Assembly (NCBI RefSeq): GCF_900176535.1
Contig: NZ_FWXT01000001.1
Span: forward strand, 1,054,001 to 1,118,000
Length of the DNA: 64,000 nt
Direction: 5' to 3'
Origin: Pedobacter africanus
GTDB lineage: Bacteria > Bacteroidota > Bacteroidia > Sphingobacteriales > Sphingobacteriaceae
A program made the position numbers and the translations under genes. Below are positions 34,189-43,076 of this stretch, in pieces; the stretch's first letter is position 1, and each line of letters opens with the position of its first letter. The notes under the pieces were generated by a model. It saw nothing but the letters and a program-made list of their open reading frames with translations. It ran no database searches and was not told the origin of the DNA.

Positions 34189-36201
34189 ATGTCAGTATCT
34201 GAAATAAAAGACAAAATGAATGCCCTGGTTGAGGAGCTTAACCAGCACAGTTACAACTACTATGTTTTGGCAATGCCGACCATTGCAGACTACACTTTTG
34301 ATCAGAAGTTAGCAGAACTTGCAGAGCTGGAACTGGCATATCCTGAATTTGCCGACCCGAATTCACCTACCCAAAAAGTTGGCGGCGACATCACCAAGAC
34401 CTTCACCACTGTACCCCATAAGTGGCCAATGCTGTCGCTGGGCAATACCTACAATGAACAGGACCTCCGCGACTTTGATGAGCGCATAAAAAAAGCAATA
34501 GGCGAAAACTTTGAATACGTTTGTGAACTGAAGTTTGATGGACTATCTATAAGCCTTACCTATGAAGGCTCAAAACTGGTAAGGGCAGTAACCCGTGGAG
34601 ACGGTGCAAAAGGGGATGATGTCACTACTAATGTTAAAACGATACATACCATTCCGCATCACCTGAAAGCAGACGATATCCCCCCGCTGTTTGAAATAAG
34701 GGGAGAAATTTTTATGCACCGCGCAGCTTTTGAACGCCTGAACAGGGAACGCGAAGAGCTGGGAGAAATACCATACGCCAACCCAAGAAACTTTGCCGCG
34801 GGAACAATAAAGATGCAGGATTCAAAGGAAGTAGCCAGACGCCCGCTGGATTGTTTCCTGTATTCCTTAAATACCGACAAAAACTATTTTAAAACACACT
34901 GGGAAAGCCTGCTGGGTCTAAAAAAATGGGGCTTTCATATTTCTGAGCACACTAAGCTCACCAACAACATTGAAGAGGTATTGGACTTCATCAAATTCTG
35001 GGAAGATGAGCGCTTTAAATTGTCTTATGACATAGATGGGATTGTAATTAAAGTGAATAGTTATGCACAACAGCAGGAACTGGGTTTTACAGCAAAATCT
35101 CCACGCTGGGCCATTTCCTATAAATATAAAGCAGAGGAAGTTGAAACCATACTTGAAAAAGTAACCTACCAGGTAGGGCGTACCGGAGCTGTTACACCGG
35201 TAGCGAATCTGAAACCCGTTCAACTTGCAGGTACTACAGTCAAAAGGGCAACCCTGCACAATGCCAACGAAATTGAAAGACTGGACCTGCATGAAGGCGA
35301 TAGTGTATTTGTTGAAAAAGGGGGCGAGATCATCCCTAAAATCATCAATGTAAACCTGGATAAACGTAAGGCTGATGCCGTTAAAGTAATTTATCCTAAT
35401 GCCTGTCCTGAATGTGGAACCTCACTGATCAGGAAAGAAGGTGAAGTGGCCTTTTATTGTCCGAATGACGAAGCCTGCCCTCCCCAGATCGTGGGAAAAA
35501 TTCAGCATTTCATCGGCAGAAAAGCAATGAATATTGACGGCCTGGGCGATGAAACCATAGAAACGTTCTATCAGCGGGGCCTTGTAGCCCACATCAGCGA
35601 CCTCTATACCTTGCATGAGAAAGCCGAGCAACTGAAAAAGCTGGAACGTTTTGGTGAAAAATCTATTGAAAACATGCTCAAAGGGATCGAGCTTTCCAAA
35701 CAAATGCCATTTGAAAAGGTACTGTTTGGCCTTGGTATCAGGTATGTCGGTGAAACTGTTGCCAAAAAACTGGCATTTGGCATCAAAAACATAGACAACC
35801 TGGCGACTGCAAGCCTTGAAGAACTCACCGGCATAGACGAAATTGGTCATCGTATAGCAGAAAGCATCATTGAATATTTCAGCAAAACTGAACATATACA
35901 GCAAATTAACCTGCTAAAATCCTATAATTTACAGTTTGAAGCAGTAGAAACGCAAATTACATTACAAAGTGATAAGTTAACTGGAAAAACATTCGTAATT
36001 TCGGGCGTTTTTGAGAATTACAGCAGAGAAGAGCTCAAAAATATGATAGAAAGTAATGGTGGTAAGATTTTAAGTGGAATCTCTGCAAAACTTAATTATC
36101 TTGTAGCCGGAGATAATATGGGCCCATCTAAACTCGAAAAAGCTAAAAAGTTAAATGTCCCGCTTATTTCGCAGGAAGATTTATTAGAGCTATTGAAGTA
36201 A
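34189..36201 (+). CDS. ligA: NAD-dependent DNA ligase
   Basis: The 670-residue LigA seals nicks during replication and repair. Domain Ia with YYVLAMPTIADYTFD binds NAD. The adenylated Lys is K115 in CELKFDGLSIS. The OB fold follows, then a four-Cys zinc finger (CPECG...YCPNDEACP, about 406-432), HhH repeats (about 440-585) and a C-terminal BRCT domain (about 595-670). Length and order match the family. It is 17 nt after the AcpH-like gene and 10 nt before dapA, so it probably belongs to a three-gene unit, although a -7-like element also lies just before its ATG. Confidence 0.97.
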   Translation: MSVSEIKDKMNALVEELNQHSYNYYVLAMPTIADYTFDQKLAELAELELAYPEFADPNSPTQKVGGDITKTFTTVPHKWPMLSLGNTYNEQDLRDFDERIKKAIGENFEYVCELKFDGLSISLTYEGSKLVRAVTRGDGAKGDDVTTNVKTIHTIPHHLKADDIPPLFEIRGEIFMHRAAFERLNREREELGEIPYANPRNFAAGTIKMQDSKEVARRPLDCFLYSLNTDKNYFKTHWESLLGLKKWGFHISEHTKLTNNIEEVLDFIKFWEDERFKLSYDIDGIVIKVNSYAQQQELGFTAKSPRWAISYKYKAEEVETILEKVTYQVGRTGAVTPVANLKPVQLAGTTVKRATLHNANEIERLDLHEGDSVFVEKGGEIIPKIINVNLDKRKADAVKVIYPNACPECGTSLIRKEGEVAFYCPNDEACPPQIVGKIQHFIGRKAMNIDGLGDETIETFYQRGLVAHISDLYTLHEKAEQLKKLERFGEKSIENMLKGIELSKQMPFEKVLFGLGIRYVGETVAKKLAFGIKNIDNLATASLEELTGIDEIGHRIAESIIEYFSKTEHIQQINLLKSYNLQFEAVETQITLQSDKLTGKTFVISGVFENYSREELKNMIESNGGKILSGISAKLNYLVAGDNMGPSKLEKAKKLNVPLISQEDLLELLK

Positions 36202-36211
36202 AGAATAACAA

Positions 36212-37093
36212 ATGAACAAATTTTATGGAACGGGTGTTGCCTTGGTCACACCTTTTAATGCAGACGGAACGGTAGACTATGATGGGCTGCGTAGCCTTAT
36301 CAATCATTTAATAGACGGACAGGTGGAATACCTTGTATCCCTAGGTACAACGGGAGAAGCCTCGACATTGAATAAAGAAGAAAAGAAGAAGATCTGGGCG
36401 TTTACAGCTGAAGTTAACAATGGCCGTTTACCGCTTGTTGCAGGCATTGGTGGAAATGATACCGCTGCCGTAGTAAAAAGCATCAAAACCTTTGAGGCCA
36501 ACGGTTACGATGCCATCCTGTCGGCAAGTCCATATTACAATAAGCCTTCCCAGGAAGGAATATATCAGCATTATAAAGCCATTAGTGAAGGCAGTGCATT
36601 ACCCGTTTTACTGTATAATGTTCCTGGCCGTACAGCCAGCAATGTAAGTCCGGAAACAACCTGCAGACTGGCAGCAGACTTCAAAAACATCATCGGAACA
36701 AAAGAGGCTTCAGGCAATTTTGATCAGTTTAACCAGATCATGCGCGATAAACCAGCTGATTTTCTCCTCATCTCTGGTGATGACCCCGTTGCCATGCCTA
36801 TGATTGCATTAGGTGCCGTAGGCGTGATCTCTGTAATTGGAAATGCATTGCCTAAGCAGCTGTCGGATATGATCAGACTGGCATTAAATGGAGATTATAA
36901 AGCAGCACAGCCAGCACACCTTAACCTGATAGAATTTACCAGGATGATGTTTGCTGAAGGCAATCCGGCCGGCGTAAAAGCGGCCTTAAAACACCTGGGC
37001 GTATGTGACGATCATGTACGTTTGCCGCTTGTTCAGGTATCTGAGGGACTGAGAAAGGCCATCATTGCCGAAACCAATAAAATCACAGCATAA
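36212..37093 (+). CDS. dapA: 4-hydroxy-tetrahydrodipicolinate synthase
   Basis: The 293-residue class I aldolase condenses pyruvate with aspartate semialdehyde in the diaminopimelate/lysine pathway. SLGTTGEAST (43-52) binds the pyruvate carboxylate. Tyr135 and Arg140 lie in LLYNVPGRT, and the Schiff-base Lys164 in GTKEASG. The pathway product meso-DAP is the likely substrate of the MurE in this window, which carries the DAP-type DNPR motif. It is ten bases downstream of ligA and ends at a strong terminator. Confidence 0.96.
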   Translation: MNKFYGTGVALVTPFNADGTVDYDGLRSLINHLIDGQVEYLVSLGTTGEASTLNKEEKKKIWAFTAEVNNGRLPLVAGIGGNDTAAVVKSIKTFEANGYDAILSASPYYNKPSQEGIYQHYKAISEGSALPVLLYNVPGRTASNVSPETTCRLAADFKNIIGTKEASGNFDQFNQIMRDKPADFLLISGDDPVAMPMIALGAVGVISVIGNALPKQLSDMIRLALNGDYKAAQPAHLNLIEFTRMMFAEGNPAGVKAALKHLGVCDDHVRLPLVQVSEGLRKAIIAETNKITA

Positions 37094-37094
37094 A

Positions 37095-37125
37095 AAAGCG
37101 TCCCGATAAATCGGGACGCCTTTTT
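37095..37125. terminator. Bidirectional terminator between dapA and the histone H1-like gene
   Basis: Arms GCGTCCCGA and TCGGGACGC enclose TAAA, with A6 before and T5 after, so it works on both strands for the two convergent genes. Confidence 0.92.
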
Positions 37126-37145
37126 CATCAAAACAATTTAAGCAG

Positions 37146-37322
37146 TTAGCCTTTGTTTTTAGTGTCCTGGATCTCCAGACGAATGGATTGAGCCAGATTT
37201 TTAAGGTCTTGCATCCCTTTACGTACACGGGTTCCTGCTGCGCTGTTTGCTTTGTTGTAGAATTTGTCAGCATCTGCTTCCAAAGCAGCAACAAGCTCTT
37301 TTACTTCATTGAATTTTTTCAT
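37146..37322 (-). CDS. Histone H1-like (Hc1-type) DNA-associated small protein
   Basis: The 58-residue helical basic protein begins MKKFNEVKELVAAL and continues ADKFYNKANSAAG then RVRKGMQDLKNLAQ, ending DTKNKG. This matches the short 'histone H1' proteins found across Bacteroidota and related to chlamydial Hc1 N-termini. It probably binds DNA or RNA as a nucleoid or stress protein. A clear AGGAG ribosome site lies 10 nt upstream, unusual for this phylum and suggesting high expression. It shares a bidirectional terminator with dapA. Confidence 0.85.
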   Translation of the reverse strand: MKKFNEVKELVAALEADADKFYNKANSAAGTRVRKGMQDLKNLAQSIRLEIQDTKNKG

Positions 37323-37530
37323 CGTTAATTTACTCCTTTTAGTTTTTTAAGGTTTTGATTAATACTCTGTTACTAAAATAAGATGTTTATTTTAATAAAA
37401 GAATTTTTACAATAACAAATAACAGGCAAAAAACCTCTTTTTTTCCACATTCTGCGGGTTTATAAACAATCAAACCCACTTTTCAGCAAGCAAATAACTA
37501 ATTACCAAGCAATTACAAATCAACAAAAAT

Positions 37531-37566
37531 AAAAAATGCCCTTTACTGCTTGTAAAGGGCATTTTT
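37531..37566. terminator. Bidirectional terminator downstream of the serine palmitoyltransferase gene
   Basis: A 16-bp perfect stem (arms begin AAAAAATGCCC and end GGGCATTTTTT) with a TGCTT loop lies 14 nt past the stop codon. Confidence 0.92.
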
Positions 37567-37580
37567 TATTTTTACAAATA

Positions 37581-38822
37581 TTAGGCGATTGAAAACTGGT
37601 TTTCTTTGTAGTATCCGCTTTTCAATTTGTCTGAAACTTCACTGAAAGCATCCAGTGTACGCTGAACATCTTCCATGGTATGAACGGCAGTTGGGATAAG
37701 CCTTAGCTCTATGAGTCCCTTTGGAATAACAGGATAAACAACAATAGAACAGAATATACCATAGTTTTCGCGCAGATCCATTGTCAAAGCAGTGGCTTCC
37801 AGCAATTCACCTTTAAGAAAAACAGGTGTAACCATGGTATTGGTAACGCCCAGGTCGAAGCCACGGTCTCTCAGGCCTTTTTGTAAGGTAGTAGCTACGT
37901 TCCATAGCTTTTCCCTCAGCTCGGTATTGTTCTTAAGCAATTCCAGCCTTTTTAATAAGCCGATAACCATAGGCATTGGTAAGGCTTTTGCGAAAGTCTG
38001 GGAACGCATGTTATACCTGAAAAAGTTGGTCATTTCCTCTGTTGAAGCCACAAAAGCACCGATACCGGCCATAGATTTTGCAAAAGTACCAAAATAAACA
38101 TCTACGCCATCTATACAGTTCTGCGCCTCATGGGTACCTGCACCTGTAGGCCCCATCGTGCCAAAACCATGTGCATCGTCAATCAGTAAACGGAAATTAA
38201 ATTCCTTTTTTAAATCAACGAGTTCTTTTAATTTACCCTGGGCACCCGACATTCCAAAAACACCTTCAGTAATCACCAGGATACCACCCCCACTTTGCTC
38301 AACCAGCTTGGTTGCTCTTTCCAGCTGTTTACGTGCACTTTCAATATCATTATGTTTGTATACAAAACGCTTGCCCATATGCAGACGGAGACCATCTATA
38401 ATACAGGCATGGGATTCCGCATCGTATACAATTACATCATTTCTATCTACCAGACTATCTATTATGGAAACCATGCCCTGGTAACCATAGTTTAGCAAAA
38501 ATGCATCAGGTTTACCCACAAAAGCGGCAAGCTCCTGTTCCAGTTGTTCATGGTACTTAGAGTTACCAGACATCATTCTGGCGCCCATAGGATAAGCCAT
38601 TCCAAAATCCTTTGCTCCCTGCTCATCAGCTTTTCTTACTTCCGGGTGGTTGGCCAAACCCAAATAATTATTCAAACTCCACACCAAATGCTCTTTACCA
38701 CGAAAATTCATGTGAGGAGCAATATCGCCTTCTAATTTAGGAAATGAGAAATATCCATGGGACCATTTGTGATGTTGTCCTATCGGACCCATGTGTTTTG
38801 CTATCTTTTCAAAAATATCCAA
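37581..38822 (-). CDS. spt: Serine palmitoyltransferase-type alpha-oxoamine synthase
   Basis: The 413-residue PLP enzyme is of the KBL/BioF/SPT family. His138 (ESH) stacks on PLP, Asp215/His218 lie in LLIDDAHGFGTMG, and the PLP Lys249 lies in GTFAKSMAG. Most relatives have HSK here; AKS is seen in Bacteroidota SPT-like enzymes as I remember them. The N-terminus with HKWSHGYFSFPKLEG and the C-terminus fit SPT better than BioF, and no biotin or threonine genes are adjacent. SPT condenses serine with palmitoyl-CoA to start sphingolipid synthesis, a hallmark of Sphingobacteriaceae. 2-amino-3-ketobutyrate ligase is the alternative. Confidence 0.78.
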   Translation of the reverse strand: MDIFEKIAKHMGPIGQHHKWSHGYFSFPKLEGDIAPHMNFRGKEHLVWSLNNYLGLANHPEVRKADEQGAKDFGMAYPMGARMMSGNSKYHEQLEQELAAFVGKPDAFLLNYGYQGMVSIIDSLVDRNDVIVYDAESHACIIDGLRLHMGKRFVYKHNDIESARKQLERATKLVEQSGGGILVITEGVFGMSGAQGKLKELVDLKKEFNFRLLIDDAHGFGTMGPTGAGTHEAQNCIDGVDVYFGTFAKSMAGIGAFVASTEEMTNFFRYNMRSQTFAKALPMPMVIGLLKRLELLKNNTELREKLWNVATTLQKGLRDRGFDLGVTNTMVTPVFLKGELLEATALTMDLRENYGIFCSIVVYPVIPKGLIELRLIPTAVHTMEDVQRTLDAFSEVSDKLKSGYYKENQFSIA

Positions 38823-38854
38823 TGTTATATGTATTTTAAGTTATTATTCTTTTG

Positions 38855-38886
38855 CAAAGTTAGGCTTAATCTGCCTGATATACAAC
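38855..38886 (-). promoter_or_regulatory. Promoter of the serine palmitoyltransferase gene (TTG-N21-TAACTTTG)
   Basis: On the minus strand a TTG (38886-38884) precedes an exact TAnnTTTG element (38862-38855) by 21 bp, leaving a leader of about 25-30 nt. Confidence 0.6.
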
Positions 38887-38935
38887 AACTAACCATCGTA
38901 AGGGGCTGTTCTACCTACAGAATACATTGATGCCA

Positions 38936-38967
38936 AAAAGCCTTAACAGGTATTGTTAAGGCTTTTT
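38936..38967 (-). terminator. Terminator of the dcw cluster after ftsZ
   Basis: Arms AAAAAGCCTTAACA and TGTTAAGGCTTTTT enclose GGTAT. The minus-strand hairpin ends in T5, 21 nt after the ftsZ stop. Confidence 0.9.
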
Positions 38968-38987
38968 ATCTTTATTGTAATGTCATA

Positions 38988-40646
38988 TTAATCCACATTA
39001 TCATGCAGAAAAGAGTTGTTTGGTCTGATTTCAGTAGAACCATCTTCGTCATTGCTCAGGGTAAACCTGGACACCTGCGATTCTGATGAATGCTGAACCT
39101 GTTGCAACTGCATTTGCTTGCGCTTGTAAGCAGGTTCATTCTCTAATTCCTGCAAGCCATTGCTGGTGCGTAATTTCATACTCAGATCTTTCAGCCTCAA
39201 AATCCTTTCCTTCGATTTTTTCAGCTGATCTTCTATCGACTCATCACTTTTATCATCGTCAGCTCCAGCTTCGATGGTATCTTCTTTGTGCGGAACAGAA
39301 TCGTTGTTAAAGACTACAGCAGGTGTTTCAAACACAAAGTCTGTTTCTGCAACCTTAATTTCAAATTCAAATCCTGAATCCTTTGGCGTTTCATCAATAG
39401 GAGCTTCATCTTCTATTAATGTATGCCTTACAATTACACTTTCCTTAGCGCTTTCTTTAATGTTTTCCGGTTCCTCTGCGCCACGGCCCTTGCTCAGGTT
39501 GAATAAATCACCAAACAGATCAGATTGTTTTGTCTCTTCTTTGGCTTTCAATACCGGTTCTGCAGAAAAAGCAGGAGCCTTAGGCTCAATAAAAGAATTC
39601 ACAGGTTCTACCGGCCTCACCAAAGGGGCTTCCTCGGGTGTCAGCATAGAAATCTTTTTCACGTTCTTCCGCTCTTCATCGCGCTGTTCGGTAGTCTGGA
39701 ACCCGGTTGCAATAATGGTTACAGACAATTTATCTTCCAGGCTCTCATCTATACAGTTACCCCAGATCAGGTCAGCAGAAAGGCCCGCTTTGTCCTGAAT
39801 ATAATCAGTAATGATCGTCACCTCGTCCATTGTTACTTCACGTAAACCTGAACTGATATTTAAAAGGATATACCTTGCACCTTCAATTTCATTGTCTTTC
39901 AATAATGGCGAGGCCAATGCACCTTCAACGGCATTTAAGGCTCTGTTTTCGCCATCACAGGCAAAGCTACCCATAATAGACACCCCACTGTCTTTCATCA
40001 CCGTACGCACATCTTTAAAATCCACGTTGATGTATCCCGGAACAGTAATGATCTCAGCAATGCCCTTTGCCGCAGTGGTCAATATATCATCAGCCTGCGC
40101 AAATGCAGAACCCAGGGTAAGGTTACCAAAAATCTCCCTTAACCTGTCGTTAGAAATCACCAGGTAGGAATCAACATATTTCTTCAGTTCGTCCAGACCG
40201 TCATTGGCCTGCATTTTACGTCTTTTACCTTCAAAAGCAAAAGGCGTAGTTACGATAGCAACAGTTAAAATATCAAGCTCTTTAGCTGCTTTGGCAATAA
40301 TAGGACTGGCCCCCGTTCCGGTTCCGCCCCCCATGCCCGCTGTGATGAACAACATTTTTGTTGTACTTCCAAGCATTTGCTTAATATCATCGATATTCTC
40401 TATAGCCGAATTCTTACCAACTTCAGGTATAGAGCCTGCGCCCATGCCTTCAGTTAAACTGGCACCTAACTGTACCTTATTCGGAATAGGACTAAATTCC
40501 AGTGCCTGGGCATCCGTATTACAAATAATAAAGTCTACACCAGTAATTCCCTGACGGTACATATGGTTTACCGCATTACCTCCACCGCCACCAACACCAA
40601 TTACCTTGATGATTGACGACTTATCTTTTAACATTTCGAACTGCAT
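38988..40646 (-). CDS. ftsZ: Cell division protein FtsZ
   Basis: The 552-residue tubulin homologue polymerises with GTP to form the division ring. The core (about 12-320) has GVGGGGGNAVNHM, the tubulin signature GGGTGTGASP and the T7-loop region NVDFKDVRTVM. A long acidic C-terminal extension of about 230 residues follows, ending RPNNSFLHDNVD as the probable FtsA-binding tail, longer than the E. coli linker. It is the last gene of the dcw cluster, 129 bp after ftsA. That gap holds three DnaA-box-like sites and may contain its own promoter. Confidence 0.97.
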   Translation of the reverse strand: MQFEMLKDKSSIIKVIGVGGGGGNAVNHMYRQGITGVDFIICNTDAQALEFSPIPNKVQLGASLTEGMGAGSIPEVGKNSAIENIDDIKQMLGSTTKMLFITAGMGGGTGTGASPIIAKAAKELDILTVAIVTTPFAFEGKRRKMQANDGLDELKKYVDSYLVISNDRLREIFGNLTLGSAFAQADDILTTAAKGIAEIITVPGYINVDFKDVRTVMKDSGVSIMGSFACDGENRALNAVEGALASPLLKDNEIEGARYILLNISSGLREVTMDEVTIITDYIQDKAGLSADLIWGNCIDESLEDKLSVTIIATGFQTTEQRDEERKNVKKISMLTPEEAPLVRPVEPVNSFIEPKAPAFSAEPVLKAKEETKQSDLFGDLFNLSKGRGAEEPENIKESAKESVIVRHTLIEDEAPIDETPKDSGFEFEIKVAETDFVFETPAVVFNNDSVPHKEDTIEAGADDDKSDESIEDQLKKSKERILRLKDLSMKLRTSNGLQELENEPAYKRKQMQLQQVQHSSESQVSRFTLSNDEDGSTEIRPNNSFLHDNVD

Positions 40647-40725
40647 ATCTTTATGAATCAGTTATTTAAAAATTCGTTTTTCCTGTTCATCTCGCTATGT
40701 AATATTAACACTTTTTTAACAGGCG

Positions 40726-40772
40726 TTTTCCACAATTGTTAAGAATGTGGAAAAATCACATATTGTGGAAAA
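40726..40772. promoter_or_regulatory. Cluster of three DnaA-box-like TTTTCCACA sites upstream of ftsZ
   Basis: TTTTCCACA occurs at 40726-40734 on plus and as TGTGGAAAA at 40746-40754 and 40764-40772. It fits the relaxed DnaA box TTWTNCACA. The first and second copies form a 9-bp inverted repeat, and the second and third are direct repeats 18 bp apart. Function is inferred from sequence only. Confidence 0.5.
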
Positions 40773-40775
40773 ATA

Positions 40776-42137
40776 TTACGGTTTAATATAATCTTCGTCG
40801 CTCACATTCATGTCGTCTTTGATAAAATCCTTTGTTTTGGCAAGTAATTTATCAAACAATCCACCACCCGAGCGCTTTGTTTTTTCTTTCGCTTCTCTTT
40901 GTTTTTCCACAAAAACTCCGGGTTGTTTCATTTCTTCCAGCATCTCCTCAGCCTTCTGGATCCCCTTAATCAGCAAACCAACACTCGTTGCGTACATCGG
41001 ACTTTTCAGGTCGTCATATACCGTTTTTGCCATATCCTCATACTTAGACAAATGTTCATTCGGATAACCAACGCGGCAGTCTAAACCGGTTACATATTCC
41101 ACCAGCTGTGAAAGGTGTTTCAACAAGGCACCCCCTCCGGTGATCACTACTCCGCCGATCAGTTTCTTTTCATAACCAGAGGATTTGATTTCGTAGTACA
41201 CATGCTCAATGATTTCTTCCATACGGGCCTGGATAACGTAAGCGAGGTTCTTCACCGAAATCTCTTTTGGCTCCCTGCCACGCAGGCCCGGAACACAGAT
41301 GATCTCATTCTCTTTATTCTCTTCTGCCAATGCTGATCCGAAACGTGTTTTCAGCAGCTCGGCCTGATTTCTCATCACAGAGCATCCTTCCCTGATATCT
41401 TCCGTTACACTATTGCCACCAAAAGGAATAACGGCAGTATGACGGATAATGCCTTCATGAAATATAGCAATATCAGTCGTGCCACCACCAATATCAACCA
41501 ATGCAATACCAGCTTCTTTTTCTTCCTCGCTCAACACCGACTCCGAAGATGCCAAAGGCTCCAGTATCAATTCCTGCGTTTGCAAGCCTGCATTGGTTAC
41601 ACACCTCATGATATTTTTCACTGCGGTAACCTGACCTGAAATGATATGGAAATTTGCCTCCAGACGTACACCTGCCATACCGATTGGGTCTTTTACACCA
41701 GGTTCATTGTCTATGGTAAATTCCTGCGGCAGCACATGAATAATCTCTTCTCCGGGAGGCATAACCAGCTTGAACATATCGTCAATCAGCTTGTCAATAT
41801 CCTTCTTGCCGATCTCACTGTTCAGCTCACGACGGGTCAGGATCCCACGGTGCTGTAAACTCTTGATATGCTGTCCGGCAATACCCACATTCACCACGCG
41901 GATTTCAACATTAGACTGCGAGCTTGCCAGCTCCACCGCCTGTGCTATACCTTGTACTGTTTTTTGAATATTAGAAACAACCCCACGGGTAACCCCTGCT
42001 GATTCCGCTTTCCCTATTCCTAATACTTCTATTTTCCCATGCTGTGTTCTACGACCAACGATCACACAGATCTTAGTAGTACCGATGTCTAATCCGACTA
42101 CTATTGGAGATTGAATGGTAGATTTTTCTTTGCCCAT
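40776..42137 (-). CDS. ftsA: Cell division protein FtsA
   Basis: The 453-residue actin-like ATPase tethers FtsZ to the membrane. The phosphate-1 loop VVGLDIGTTKICVIVG (12-27), the phosphate-2 loop ALVDIGGGTTDIAIF and the adenosine motif VVITGGGALLKHL are all visible. The SHS2 (1C) subdomain lies between about 90 and 170. A C-terminal extension with basic clusters (EKQREAKEKTKRSGGG) ends in LFDKLLAKTKDFIKDD, a likely amphipathic membrane-targeting helix. It lies 24 nt after ftsQ. Confidence 0.96.
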   Translation of the reverse strand: MGKEKSTIQSPIVVGLDIGTTKICVIVGRRTQHGKIEVLGIGKAESAGVTRGVVSNIQKTVQGIAQAVELASSQSNVEIRVVNVGIAGQHIKSLQHRGILTRRELNSEIGKKDIDKLIDDMFKLVMPPGEEIIHVLPQEFTIDNEPGVKDPIGMAGVRLEANFHIISGQVTAVKNIMRCVTNAGLQTQELILEPLASSESVLSEEEKEAGIALVDIGGGTTDIAIFHEGIIRHTAVIPFGGNSVTEDIREGCSVMRNQAELLKTRFGSALAEENKENEIICVPGLRGREPKEISVKNLAYVIQARMEEIIEHVYYEIKSSGYEKKLIGGVVITGGGALLKHLSQLVEYVTGLDCRVGYPNEHLSKYEDMAKTVYDDLKSPMYATSVGLLIKGIQKAEEMLEEMKQPGVFVEKQREAKEKTKRSGGGLFDKLLAKTKDFIKDDMNVSDEDYIKP

Positions 42138-42161
42138 AACTATATCGATTTGTTGAGTTTA

Positions 42162-43076
42162 TTAATTGTTATTCCTGGTATTTGTTTCATTTTTAAGGTC
42201 TGTTTCTATCTGGTCCCGCACCATAGAGTCAATCACCTGCCTGTATTGTTTTGCCGTATCTGCCACACGGTCCTTTATTACTTTTCCTGTCAGCGAGTCA
42301 ATTTTGTTCTTTTCGCACACAATCTGGTTCACATATTTTACATTGATGGTTTTGTAGGTATTCCAGCCCACCTTAGGCAAAGCTTTCTTGTAAAAGATCA
42401 GCAGGTTTTTCATTTTAGTCTCCAATGAATCTGCTCCACCTAAAACAATCCGCTGGTTACCCACCCTTGGGATCAGTTCTATATCTTTCTTATCGTTCAC
42501 ATACAGCTGCTCTATCTGCGCATTAAAAAAAGTATCTTTCTTCACATACAATGCCACTTTGTACAGGTCTTTCGCCAGCCGTGTAATCAGTGTGTCCACC
42601 CTGCCGCTAAAATGTTCCATGATATTTCCATTGGCAGCCAGTACATTTGCCGTAAAGTTTGGCGACACCGGCATCTTTAACCCGTTGCTGTCGATGTAAT
42701 AATCCTGACCGTTGGCATTGATCATCCTCAACACAGGTTCGCGTTGTTTTACCCTGATCTGGATAACACCATTCATATCTGCATATACTGTGGCATAGGC
42801 AATGTATGGATTGGCGATGATGTTCTTTTCGATACGCTGCAGGTTGATGGATTCCAGCTGCTGTCCAACCAAATTACCCTGGCTTTGTCTTAAAATCGCA
42901 TCTACTTCTTCCCGCTCTATAAAGTTATCCGCCCCCGGAATCAGGATCTTCACATTGGTACACACTACGGTCTTCTTTTTTACACTGATAAAACTCATCA
43001 GCACAACCGTTCCGGCCAGACAAACGATCCAGGCAAAACATTTAAAAACCGACCTCCAGTTAATCCTTTTAAGCAT
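42162..43076 (-). CDS. ftsQ: Cell division protein FtsQ
   Basis: The 304-residue bitopic protein has one N-terminal helix (about 11-28, CFAWIVCLAGTVVLMSFI) and a periplasmic POTRA/FtsQ domain: VKILIPGADNFIEREEVDAIL, then IEKNIIANPYIAYATVYADMNGVIQIRVKQREPVLRM shortened here to key parts such as NPYIAYATVY and IRVKQREPV. The order murC-ftsQ-ftsA and the 8-nt overlap with murC support the call despite low family conservation. It links FtsB/FtsL to the early divisome. Confidence 0.9.
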   Translation of the reverse strand: MLKRINWRSVFKCFAWIVCLAGTVVLMSFISVKKKTVVCTNVKILIPGADNFIEREEVDAILRQSQGNLVGQQLESINLQRIEKNIIANPYIAYATVYADMNGVIQIRVKQREPVLRMINANGQDYYIDSNGLKMPVSPNFTANVLAANGNIMEHFSGRVDTLITRLAKDLYKVALYVKKDTFFNAQIEQLYVNDKKDIELIPRVGNQRIVLGGADSLETKMKNLLIFYKKALPKVGWNTYKTINVKYVNQIVCEKNKIDSLTGKVIKDRVADTAKQYRQVIDSMVRDQIETDLKNETNTRNNN

